A DNA stretch of 24,390 nt, taken from positions 1 through 24,390 of the forward strand of contig NZ_JBNMIU010000035.1 in the NCBI RefSeq assembly GCF_050873445.1. The letters run 5' to 3'. Below the pieces are notes generated by a model, which was not told the DNA's origin, did no database searches, and saw nothing but the letters and a program-made list of their open reading frames with translations. Shown here piece by piece: positions 7,218 through 13,936 of this stretch. The stretch comes from Acidaminococcus sp050873445. Lineage in GTDB: Bacteria > Bacillota > Negativicutes > Acidaminococcales > Acidaminococcaceae. The first letter of the stretch is position 1, and each line of letters begins with the position of its first letter. Position numbers and translations under genes: made by a program.

Positions 7218-7219
7218 AA

Positions 7220-7252
7220 ACGGGGTGTGAAAAAACATTTTTCACACCCCGT
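7220..7252. terminator. Bidirectional terminator between convergent genes
   Basis: A perfect 15-pair stem: ACGGGGTGTGAAAAA (7220-7234) with TTTTTCACACCCCGT (7238-7252) and a 3-base loop. It lies between the plus-strand kinase and the minus-strand regulator and can serve both. It shares its core with 1869-1899 and 3517-3553. Confidence 0.85.
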
Positions 7253-7272
7253 CACTAGTCGCTGGAGGAATC

Positions 7273-7830
7273 TTACCCTGCAAACATGAATTGGAAATAC
7301 TGTTCCTGGAAATCCCGGTATTTGCGCTTGCCCAGGGGAATCTGATGACCCTGGATTTCCACATAATCGGTTTTGATCATGTGGACGGCCCCCAGGTTCA
7401 CCAAATACCCCTTGTTGGGAGAAACGAACTGACCCGGGGCGATTTTATCCAGGTCCGCCTTCATATCCTGGGCAGATTTCCGGGTTTCCAGGGTGCTCCC
7501 GTCGGCCAGGAATACTTCCATTACGTGCCCGTGACTTTCCAGGAACAGGATCTGGGCAATCTCTTCTACCCGTACACCGCCGCCTACCAGGCGGAAAATC
7601 ATCTTGGCGCTGTTCCGCTGGCGGATGAATCCCAGGGCCCGCTCCAGGGATTTGTTGAACTGGGTCTGGGTAAAGGGCTTCAGCAGGTAATCGGTGGCTT
7701 TTACGGCAAAGGCATCGGAGAATGTCCGGTATTCCACCCGTTCATTCCGGGTCAGGAAATATGTTTCAGCAGCAGCCTGGATTTTCTGGATCTGGTCGGT
7801 CTGGTCATCACAAATGGCAATGCGCAGCAT
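7273..7830 (-). CDS. LytTR response regulator with internally deleted receiver domain
   Basis: 185 residues, where AgrA/LytR-type regulators are usually about 240-250. The N-terminus MLRIAICDDQ carries the acidic pocket (Asp8, Asp9). After about 27 residues it jumps to RTFSDAFAVKATDYLLKPF, the end of a receiver domain with the conserved Lys51. The roughly 55 intervening residues, which would include the phosphoacceptor Asp in DxxMP, are missing; the junction is near 7725. Residues about 78-182 form a complete LytTR DNA-binding domain, including FLESHGHVMEV and FVSPNKGYLVNL. The ATG at 7830 is chosen from the family N-terminus. The ribosome-binding site lies in a run of 11 G, and an in-frame upstream ATG at 7881 could extend the protein by 17 residues. 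It is likely partnered with the convergent sensor pair, and lies divergent from the adhesin it may regulate. Confidence 0.85.
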   Translation of the reverse strand: MLRIAICDDQTDQIQKIQAAAETYFLTRNERVEYRTFSDAFAVKATDYLLKPFTQTQFNKSLERALGFIRQRNSAKMIFRLVGGGVRVEEIAQILFLESHGHVMEVFLADGSTLETRKSAQDMKADLDKIAPGQFVSPNKGYLVNLGAVHMIKTDYVEIQGHQIPLGKRKYRDFQEQYFQFMFAG

Positions 7831-7840
7831 GATCGGTTCT

Positions 7841-7851
7841 CCCCCCCCCCC
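7841..7851. repeat. C11/G11 homopolymer tract at the regulator's ribosome-binding site
   Basis: Eleven consecutive C on the plus strand are 11 G on the coding strand of the LytTR gene. They end 10 bases before its ATG and form part of the only Shine-Dalgarno-like sequence (GGGGAG). Tracts like this are prone to slipped-strand length change. Confidence 0.9.
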
Positions 7852-7885
7852 TTTTTCAGGTATTTTCTTCTGTCTATTCATCTCT

Positions 7886-7928
7886 ATTATACACAAATTT
7901 CAAAATTTTCTCCTGAACTCGTCCTGAA
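7886..7928 (-). promoter_or_regulatory. Candidate promoter and operator of the LytTR regulator
   Basis: On the minus strand a perfect TATAAT occupies 7891-7886, but no good -35 box is seen. Upstream, TTCAGGA occurs twice in direct orientation (TCCTGAA on plus at 7911-7917 and 7922-7928), spaced 11 bases or about one helical turn, as expected for an activator or repressor site. The predicted start falls at or near an ATG (7881-7879), so a leaderless transcript is possible. Confidence 0.45.
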
Positions 7929-8034
7929 AGGGCGGTTTTTTTTCATGAAGAAAAAGGCGGATCGTTTCCCCATTGGGAGATAAATTGTCTGAAAAATGAC
8001 GAAGAGAACTTTTATGACAAAAAAACGCCCTTTC
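7926..8034. repeat. Imperfect 21-bp inverted repeat between the divergent regulator and adhesin
   Basis: The arms at 7926-7946 and 8014-8034 match as inverted repeats at 19 of 21 positions (core GAAAGGGCG...CGCCCTTTC with A/T tracts) and are separated by 67 bases. They lie between the regulator promoter and the adhesin promoter, so they may be a paired operator or a large hairpin. Confidence 0.7.
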
Positions 8035-8065
8035 GTGGAATTTGTAAAATTTTCCCGCTTTAGTG

Positions 8066-8074
8066 TGTTATAGT
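8066..8074 (+). promoter_or_regulatory. Candidate extended -10 promoter for the adhesin
   Basis: TGT followed by TATAGT (8069-8074). No convincing -35 box is seen, so it may need an activator. It implies a leader of about 230 bases. A second TATAAT at 8152-8157 without a clear -35 is an alternative. Confidence 0.45.
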
Positions 8075-8155
8075 TTAGGCAATCAAAGAAAGGACAGAAA
8101 ATTCCGCAAATCTGCACCGCAGATGCAGACAAATGCCCTTATAAAAAGGAATATA

Positions 8156-8269
8156 ATGGTGAGAAACCAAAGTGTTCCGGAAAACAAAGGGAATCAGACA
8201 AAAAATACCATGAAAATAGGCGTGATGCACAGAAGCGCGCACTGGAGCATCCAGCCAGGCTGTGAATGA
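8156..8269 (+). CDS. Possible 37-residue leader peptide upstream of the adhesin
   Basis: An ATG at 8156 is preceded by AAAAAGGA at a spacing of 5 and opens a 37-codon frame ending at 8269, 43 bases before the adhesin start. The product is basic and polar, with no signal peptide or recognisable domain. The good ribosome-binding site is the only argument for it; chance is a real possibility. Confidence 0.3.
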   Translation: MVRNQSVPENKGNQTKNTMKIGVMHRSAHWSIQPGCE

Positions 8270-8312
8270 ATTTCCATCAGAAAGGTTTGAACAAGAAAAG
8301 GGGTGTGGCTTT

Positions 8313-11300
8313 ATGAACAAGATTTATAAAGTAATCTGGAATAAAACACGGGGGATGTACATGGTTGTATCTGAATTGGCCAGGAACCAATCCAGAGGCG
8401 GCGGATCCGTCGACAAACGGAGAAAACTGACCCAGGCTGCTGCGGCACTGGCCCTGTTCTTCAGCATTTTCTCTGCTGGAGGGACTGCGCTGGCAGCGGA
8501 TCCTCTCACCATTGGAACGGCAGAAGTCAATACTGCCAGTGGTGATGTAGTCAACGTCCTGACCGGGAACAGCGGCGAAGCTTCGGCCATTAATGATGCC
8601 TTGGAACAGGTGAAAACCAATAGACAAGATATTGAAACCAATCGGAATAACATTCAAGACCTGAAATCCAGCGTTTCTAATACTTATGTGAGCAAATCCG
8701 ATGCCACGGTCCAGGACAGCGATATTGTGAAATCTACAAGCACAATCGGTGATAACGTGACTAAGCTGGATGGGGCCCTGCACGATGAAATCGCAAAACG
8801 GATCGGTGCTGACAAAGCCCAGGATAAACTCATTGCAGAGATCAATCAGAATATGGCGGACGGGTTCAATACTATCAATACCAATGTGGCCGATGGATTT
8901 GGCGCACTGAATGCTGCTGATGCAGCAGAAAAAGCAGCCCGCCTCGGGGCTGATACACAACTGGCGGAAGCCGTGAACAGCGGGCTGAGCCTGAGCGATG
9001 ACAATGTGCTGCAAAAGAACAGTACTACTGTTCATGATGACGGCAGTGTGACCACTTCCAAGACTGACGCCAGCGAAGTGATCCTGAACAAGGACAAGAC
9101 GAACCAGATTACCATGAATGACAATGGCATCAAGGTTGGCACCAACAGCTCCCTTATGAATGCCGACGGCGTCTATACCGGCGGGGATACCTATGATGCA
9201 GCCAAGGCAGCCATGAGTGCGGACGGCAAGATCAAAGGTGCTGGCGGGGCATTCACCGTGGATGATTCCGGGAATGTTAATTCCAATGCGACCATTACAG
9301 GGGCAGCGGTTACTGACGGTAAAGGTGCTTCCATGAGCAACGGCACAGTGACCGGCAAGACCCTGACCGATGGCAAAGCCACCATCAACAACGGTAACAT
9401 CAAGACCAATGGCGGTTTTATCCAGACCGGCGGCGGTAATGTCAACACCCAGGGTGGAGAGGTCCGCACAAATGGTGGAAAGATTGCAACGTCCGGTGGT
9501 GAAATCAATACGGGTTCCGGTACAATCAAGACTGTCGGCGGCGATATCCTGACGGCTGGCGGTAAATTGAATACAAGCGGTGGTGATATCGCTGCGGGTA
9601 CGGGCGATATTTCCGGTCAGAACATTACGGCAACGGGTACGCTGAAAGGAGATAACTTGACTGTCGCCAATGGCATTACGGGCCGTAACCTGACTTTGAC
9701 GGGCGGCGATCTTGATGCTGGTGCAGGTACAATTAAGACAACCGGTCAAGTAAATGCAGGTACGTTGAACGTGACGGATAAAGCTACTGTTAAAGATCTG
9801 GAAGTTACTGGCGAATTCAATGCCGGTACGCTGAAGAGCAAACTGGATGAGAACAACTATACCGAAATCAGTGGCGGCAACGTGAAGTCCGTGAATGATA
9901 AACTTGATACGGCGACAGGGCAGAGACATTCCAGTGCTTCCACCTTTGATGAAACAGGCAGCAATGTCTTGGCAACGGACAATGATTCCATCGGCAAGAG
10001 TACGGTAACCGCCGACAGCGTGAAGCAGTCCATCTCCGATATTGGCGACAATCCCTGGAACTCCGCATCCCGGGAACTGCACCAGAACGGGGAAAACAAG
10101 TATGAAATCACGGACAGCGTGGCAGAGGGCCAGAACAGCAACGTCACCAATAAGACGGCTGGACAGTCGGAAAACATCATTGGCGATGGTACGGCTACCA
10201 ACCAATCCACCTTCCGGCAGAAAATCGACCGGATCCTGCAGGAAATCAAGAGCGCCAACGGCAGCACCAGCGTGGAACAGACCGATGTGAACATCACCAA
10301 CACCGCCAAGGACGGTACCATCACCAATGATGCGAAAGATCTGGTCAACAAGGCTTCTGACAGCATCACCAACCAGATTGGTGACGGGTCTGCTGTGAAG
10401 AGCGTCATGGATGCCAGCGGTATCGCCAACACCGCAACCGGCGGCACCATCAGCAACAGCGCAGCCGACGTGATTAACACTGGGACTAACAGCGTCATCA
10501 ACAAGGTTGGCGACAACCAGGTGGCTGTGAAGACGGACAACGTCAAAGCGGCTTACGGTTCAGATACCTCCACCACCTGGGATGCGAAAGGTATTACCAA
10601 TACTACCAGTGGGGATATCAGCAACAGCGCTGTGAACATCATCAATACCGCAACTGGCGACATGACCAATACTGTGGGCGGCAAGATGCTGAACGATGTG
10701 ACTGGCGATATGGAGAATAAGGTGGGCGGCAGCCTGACCACCACTGTGACGAACGACAGCAGCCTGACTGCTGAAAACATCAACAACACCGCCAGGAACA
10801 AGATTACCAACGATGCCAAGGAGATCATCAACAAAGCTGCCACCAGCATTAAGGATATAGTTGGCAAGACGACCGTGACCACAACGGATGGCGGGACTAC
10901 CTTCAAGAATACGGACCATGATGATCCTATCGAAGAAGGCAGCATTACCAGTACCACTATTTCCGGCAATACGGTGACCACTGGCCAGGTAACCACTGAC
11001 TATGCCGCTGTGAACAATGACCTGACGGTGAACGGCGATTCCCACTTGCAGGGCAATGTAAGCGTAGGCAAGAATCTGGAAGTGACCGGTACGTCCACTT
11101 TCAAAGATGCCGTTACCATGGAAAAAGATCTGGAAGTGAAGGGTACCACCACTACAGAGAAATTGGCGGTAAAAAGCGGAGCCAGCATCACTGGCGGCAC
11201 CACTACTGATACCCTGCATGTGACCGGCACCTCCACCTTCGACGGCATGGTATCTTTCAAGGATGCCGTATCCATCGAAAAGGATTTGAGCGTGGGCGGC

Positions 11301-12149
11301 AACGCCACCGTAGCCGGTGATGTATCGGCCAGATCCTACAAAGTGGCCGGCAAGACCTATATCGACCAGAACGGCATCAACGCCAACAGCCAGAAGGTGA
11401 CCAACGTGGCCGACGGCGATGTGTCCGAAGGCAGCAAGGATGCCGTGAACGGCGGCCAGCTGTATCATACCAACCAGAGAGTTTCCACGGTTGAAAACCG
11501 GATGGATGGCGTAGAAAACCGTGTTGGCCGGGTGGAAAACCGGGTGGACAACCTGGACAGCCGGATCGACAAGGTGGGCGCAAGCGCAGCTGCTATGGCC
11601 AACCTGCATCCGATGGACTTTGACGAAGACTCCAAGGTGAGCGTTGCAGCTGCTGCAGGCAACTACCGCAGCGAAACTGCCGGTGCCCTGGGCGTGTTCT
11701 ATCGCCCGACCGACCGGGTGATGCTGAATGTTTCCACCAGCTTCGGCAACGGCGAAAACATGGTGGGCGGCGGCGTAACCTTCAAACTGGGCAAGAGCAG
11801 CAAACGGCTGCAGCAGGCAGAAGCCACCAATGAGGCCCTGTCCAAACAGGTGACCAATCTGCAGAACCGTCTGGATGCCCTGCTGGGTGTGCTGAACCCC
11901 AACCTGTCCAAGGCCTTCCCGGATGTACCGGCCAACCACTGGGCTTACGAAGCCGTAAGCAGACTGGCGGGCAACGATATCATCAAAGGATACGAAGACG
12001 GCAAGTATCATGGTGACCGCACCATGACCCGGTATGAAATGGCGGAAATCATCTACAACGCCCTGTCCCAAGGGGCCAAGTCGGAAGTCAGACTGGTAGA
12101 AGAATTCCGGCCCGAACTCCAGGCAATGGCTGCTCAAAGAAAAGCGTAG
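8313..12149 (+). CDS. Trimeric autotransporter adhesin with YadA-like anchor and C-terminal SLH domain
   Basis: About 1278 residues. It begins MNKIYKVIWNKTRG, the extended signal peptide region typical of type V autotransporters, followed by a hydrophobic core and an ALAAD cleavage site near residue 65. The passenger is low-complexity and repetitive: Gly/Thr repeats of the form TxGGx(I/V)xT (about 365-480), Asn/Thr-rich ITNTA...ISNSA repeats (about 650-850), and a tandem TSTFKDAV...EKDL(E/S)V unit (about 925-1000). A YadA stalk motif (DQNGINANSQKVTNVADG, about 1017-1034), a coiled coil, and a membrane-anchor barrel (about 1095-1160) follow. Unlike classical YadA proteins it continues through another coiled coil to an SLH domain (AFPDVPANHWAYEAV, about 1201-1255), placed to bind peptidoglycan from the periplasm. 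The ATG at 8313 matches the signal region; an in-frame upstream GTG (8262) is less likely. Function: adhesion or aggregation (inferred). Confidence 0.92.
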   Translation: MNKIYKVIWNKTRGMYMVVSELARNQSRGGGSVDKRRKLTQAAAALALFFSIFSAGGTALAADPLTIGTAEVNTASGDVVNVLTGNSGEASAINDALEQVKTNRQDIETNRNNIQDLKSSVSNTYVSKSDATVQDSDIVKSTSTIGDNVTKLDGALHDEIAKRIGADKAQDKLIAEINQNMADGFNTINTNVADGFGALNAADAAEKAARLGADTQLAEAVNSGLSLSDDNVLQKNSTTVHDDGSVTTSKTDASEVILNKDKTNQITMNDNGIKVGTNSSLMNADGVYTGGDTYDAAKAAMSADGKIKGAGGAFTVDDSGNVNSNATITGAAVTDGKGASMSNGTVTGKTLTDGKATINNGNIKTNGGFIQTGGGNVNTQGGEVRTNGGKIATSGGEINTGSGTIKTVGGDILTAGGKLNTSGGDIAAGTGDISGQNITATGTLKGDNLTVANGITGRNLTLTGGDLDAGAGTIKTTGQVNAGTLNVTDKATVKDLEVTGEFNAGTLKSKLDENNYTEISGGNVKSVNDKLDTATGQRHSSASTFDETGSNVLATDNDSIGKSTVTADSVKQSISDIGDNPWNSASRELHQNGENKYEITDSVAEGQNSNVTNKTAGQSENIIGDGTATNQSTFRQKIDRILQEIKSANGSTSVEQTDVNITNTAKDGTITNDAKDLVNKASDSITNQIGDGSAVKSVMDASGIANTATGGTISNSAADVINTGTNSVINKVGDNQVAVKTDNVKAAYGSDTSTTWDAKGITNTTSGDISNSAVNIINTATGDMTNTVGGKMLNDVTGDMENKVGGSLTTTVTNDSSLTAENINNTARNKITNDAKEIINKAATSIKDIVGKTTVTTTDGGTTFKNTDHDDPIEEGSITSTTISGNTVTTGQVTTDYAAVNNDLTVNGDSHLQGNVSVGKNLEVTGTSTFKDAVTMEKDLEVKGTTTTEKLAVKSGASITGGTTTDTLHVTGTSTFDGMVSFKDAVSIEKDLSVGGNATVAGDVSARSYKVAGKTYIDQNGINANSQKVTNVADGDVSEGSKDAVNGGQLYHTNQRVSTVENRMDGVENRVGRVENRVDNLDSRIDKVGASAAAMANLHPMDFDEDSKVSVAAAAGNYRSETAGALGVFYRPTDRVMLNVSTSFGNGENMVGGGVTFKLGKSSKRLQQAEATNEALSKQVTNLQNRLDALLGVLNPNLSKAFPDVPANHWAYEAVSRLAGNDIIKGYEDGKYHGDRTMTRYEMAEIIYNALSQGAKSEVRLVEEFRPELQAMAAQRKA

Positions 12150-12197
12150 TCATCTCCCCAGATGCTGCCCACACCCCCCTTGAGCATACCATATAGC

Positions 12198-12236
12198 AAA
12201 AAAGGACCCCTCGCAGCGATGTGAGGGGTCCTTTTT
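12198..12236 (+). terminator. Terminator of the adhesin gene
   Basis: AAAGGACCCCTC (12201-12212) pairs with GAGGGGTCCTTT (12223-12234), with A and T runs on the two sides, so it could act in either direction. Confidence 0.92.
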
Positions 12237-12255
12237 TGCGGGGTTCAGGCCAGGG

Positions 12256-12386
12256 ACGGGCACACCGGGCGATATTTTGCCTGCGGCAAAAATCTTGGTG
12301 CGCCCCTACGGAATGGTACGGAAGTACGGTTGAAAGCCGTAGGGGATTACCAAGACCGGCCGTCAGGCCGTGTCGCCCGGTAAGCC
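12256..12386 (+). repeat. Palindromic interspersed repeat, copy A
   Basis: One of three related ~130-bp elements in the window. It has three consecutive hairpins: GGGC-CACC...GGTGCGCCC enclosing TTTTGCC/GGCAAAA; CCCCTACGG/CCGTAGGGG; and CGGCC-GTCA-GGCCG. The ends (CCGGGCGA and TCGCCCGG) are also complementary to each other, as in a MITE. It carries no gene; the open frames crossing it are by-products of its palindromes. Confidence 0.85.
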
Positions 12387-12410
12387 CATCCCTGCATACC
12401 CGCCGGAGGT

Positions 12411-12438
12411 TTGCGCTTCTGCAGGGATTTGGTATAAT
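12411..12438 (+). promoter_or_regulatory. Promoter of a short antisense-type RNA
   Basis: TTGCGC (12411-12416), a 16-base spacer and TATAAT (12433-12438) with an upstream TGG extension. It overlaps a 9-bp inverted repeat (ATCCCTGCA 12388-12396 / TGCAGGGAT 12420-12428). Confidence 0.6.
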
Positions 12439-12449
12439 ATAATAAAAGA

Positions 12450-12480
12450 AAAAGGGTGCTGCCGATTGACGGTCAGCCCC
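12450..12480 (-). terminator. Terminator for the minus-strand peptide transcript
   Basis: Read on the minus strand, GGGGCTGACCG pairs with CGGCAGCACCC (one-base bulge on each side) and is followed by TTTTTC. Confidence 0.6.
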
Positions 12481-12491
12481 CAATGTTACTT

Positions 12492-12544
12492 ACACAAAAA
12501 GTGATCGCACAAGTTGGAAGCTGGGGCGATCACTTTTGTGTTTT
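12492..12544. terminator. Bidirectional hairpin within the toxin-antitoxin-like remnant
   Basis: GTGATCGC (12501-12508) pairs with GCGATCAC (12526-12533), and the stem extends outwards as ACACAAAA/TTTTGTGT, followed on the plus strand by TTT. Confidence 0.75.
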
Positions 12545-12607
12545 CTGATTACAGCCAATGGCATAGCCGATTCCGAATGCCGTAAGGATTACTCCTAATG
12601 TCTTGGC
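12530..12607 (-). pseudogene. C-terminal remnant of a small hydrophobic peptide gene
   Basis: The minus-strand frame ending in TGA at 12532-12530 encodes a hydrophobic stretch LGVILTAFGIGYAIGC followed by a polar, basic tail ending TQK. This is the shape of the C-terminus of single-span type I toxins. No ATG, GTG or TTG start is available: upstream the frame runs straight into repeat copy B and meets a stop codon inside it. It therefore looks decapitated by the repeat. Short length makes this tentative. Confidence 0.4.
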
Positions 12608-12733
12608 GGGCGCACCGGGCGATATTTTGCCTGCGGCAAAAATCTTGGTGCGCCCCTACGGAATGATACGGAAGTACGGTTGGAAGCCATAGGGAGTTAC
12701 CAGGACCGGCCGTCAGGCCGTGTCGACCGATAA
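12606..12733 (+). repeat. Palindromic interspersed repeat, copy B
   Basis: Nearly identical to copy A over the first ~60 bases and clearly related throughout, in the same orientation and about 350 bases downstream. Its middle hairpin is weaker than in copy A (CCCTACGG against CCATAGGG, one mismatch). Confidence 0.85.
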
Positions 12734-12737
12734 CCGC

Positions 12738-12767
12738 AAAAGAGGCTGCCCTTGAGCAGCCCCTTTT
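12738..12767 (-). terminator. Terminator of the cysteine desulfurase-mnmA unit
   Basis: GGCTGC (12744-12749) pairs with GCAGCC (12756-12761), flanked by AAAAG/CTTTT pairing. On the minus strand it begins a few bases after the mnmA stop codon and ends in TTTT. Confidence 0.88.
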
Positions 12768-12769
12768 GT

Positions 12770-13840
12770 TTATTCTATCGTCCCTCCGCCCAGGACCACG
12801 TCTCCGTCATACAGGACGGCGGCCTGACCGGGGGTGATGGCCCGCTGGGGCTCATCGAATTCAATGGTGAACGTATCCGGGCCGATGGGGGTCACGATGG
12901 CAGGCTGGGCCTCCTGGCGGTAGCGCACCTTTACCTGGCAGCGCACGGGGCCTGCCGGTACTTCGCCGCTGATCCAGTTGGCTTCGCCCACGTTTGCTTC
13001 CCGGCTGAACAGGGCCTCGCTGGGGCCCACCACGACGGCGTTCCTCTTCGGGTCGATCTTCACCACGTACAGGGGAAAATCGGGCTGGTTCAGCCCTAAA
13101 TGTTTGTGCTGGCCCAGGGTGTAGCAGATGATGCCCTTGTGCCGGCCAATCACGTTGCCTTCAAGATCCAGGAACGGGCCGGGCTGGGGCTTGTAGTCCA
13201 AAATGCGCTGCACGGCATCGGTGTACTGCCCATTGGGCACGAAGCAGATGTCCTGGCTGTCGGGCTTGTGGGAGTTGATGAAACCGTTTTCTTCGGCGAT
13301 TTCCCGGGTGTGGGTCTTGTGGTACCCGCCCAGGGGGAAATGGGTGTGGGCCAGCTGCTCCTGGGTCAGGTTGTACAACACGTAGCTCTGGTCCTTTTTC
13401 GGATCCGTAGCTTTCAGCAATTCGTATTTGCCGGTAGTTTCATTTTTGCGGATGCGGGCGTAGTGGCCGGTGACCACACAGTCACAGCCCAGTTCCCGGG
13501 CCCGTTCATACAGGGCACCGAATTTCAGGAACTTGTTGCAGTCGATGCAGGGGTTGGGGGTGTGGCCCAAGGTGTAGCTGCGGGCGAATTTTTCCATGAC
13601 ATCGTGTTTGAATTCGTCCGTGTAATTGAACACGTAAAAGGGCATGCCCAGCCGGGCACAGACGCTGCGGGCATCTTCCACGTCGGACAGGCTGCAGCAG
13701 GTCCTGGTGCTGCAGTAGCCGGCATCGGGGTTGTTGTACAGTTTCATGTTGCAGCCGATGCAGTCGTAGCCTGCATCCTGCATCAGTTTGGCGGCAACGG
13801 AGCTGTCCACCCCGCCGCTCATGGCAATGAGAGCTTTCAT
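12770..13840 (-). CDS. mnmA: tRNA-specific 2-thiouridylase
   Basis: 356 residues, typical of MnmA, which adenylates and thiolates U34 of tRNA-Lys, -Glu and -Gln in the cytoplasm. It has an N-terminal PP-loop (AMSGGVDSS, 6-14), NPCIDCNKFLKFG (96-108, catalytic Cys101), the TGHYARI segment (124-130), and SQDICFVP with Cys199, the persulfide-accepting cysteine. The C-terminal beta-barrel ends in GGGTIE. The ribosome-binding site GAAAGGATC precedes the ATG. It lies 96 bases downstream of a cysteine desulfurase on the same strand, the arrangement of the B. subtilis yrvO-mnmA pair, in which the desulfurase passes sulfur to MnmA. That intergenic stretch contains only weak hairpins and no clear promoter, so co-transcription is likely. 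Confidence 0.97.
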   Translation of the reverse strand: MKALIAMSGGVDSSVAAKLMQDAGYDCIGCNMKLYNNPDAGYCSTRTCCSLSDVEDARSVCARLGMPFYVFNYTDEFKHDVMEKFARSYTLGHTPNPCIDCNKFLKFGALYERARELGCDCVVTGHYARIRKNETTGKYELLKATDPKKDQSYVLYNLTQEQLAHTHFPLGGYHKTHTREIAEENGFINSHKPDSQDICFVPNGQYTDAVQRILDYKPQPGPFLDLEGNVIGRHKGIICYTLGQHKHLGLNQPDFPLYVVKIDPKRNAVVVGPSEALFSREANVGEANWISGEVPAGPVRCQVKVRYRQEAQPAIVTPIGPDTFTIEFDEPQRAITPGQAAVLYDGDVVLGGGTIE

Positions 13841-13936
13841 GATGATCCTTTCTCATAGAGGGGTGAAAAGGTTTACGCCCCGTTTTTGTCAGTTGTCAGT
13901 CGCCTAACACCAATCGTGCGACCGTAATGGTGGTTT

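Larger units (their letters stand above)
12445..12544 (+). ncRNA. Candidate antisense RNA of a type I toxin-antitoxin-like remnant
   Basis: The predicted ~100-base transcript runs from the 12433-12438 promoter to a hairpin (12492-12508 with 12526-12541) followed by T's. It contains a second hairpin, GGGTGCTGCCG/CGGTCAGCCCC (12454-12480). It would be fully complementary to the 3' part of a minus-strand transcript encoding a small hydrophobic peptide. Overlapping, convergent 3' ends are the layout of txpA/ratA-type loci. No similarity search was possible. Confidence 0.5.

Noticed and set aside
9400..11300. Regularly repeated sequence suggestive of a CRISPR array
   Set aside because: The repeats are short, imperfect and in frame, and encode Gly/Thr/Asn motifs of the adhesin stalk. 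No constant-length repeat with unique spacers exists.
12221..12442. A 73-codon frame across repeat copy A
   Set aside because: It is wholly inside the terminator and palindromic repeat, has no ribosome-binding site, and its composition follows the repeat.
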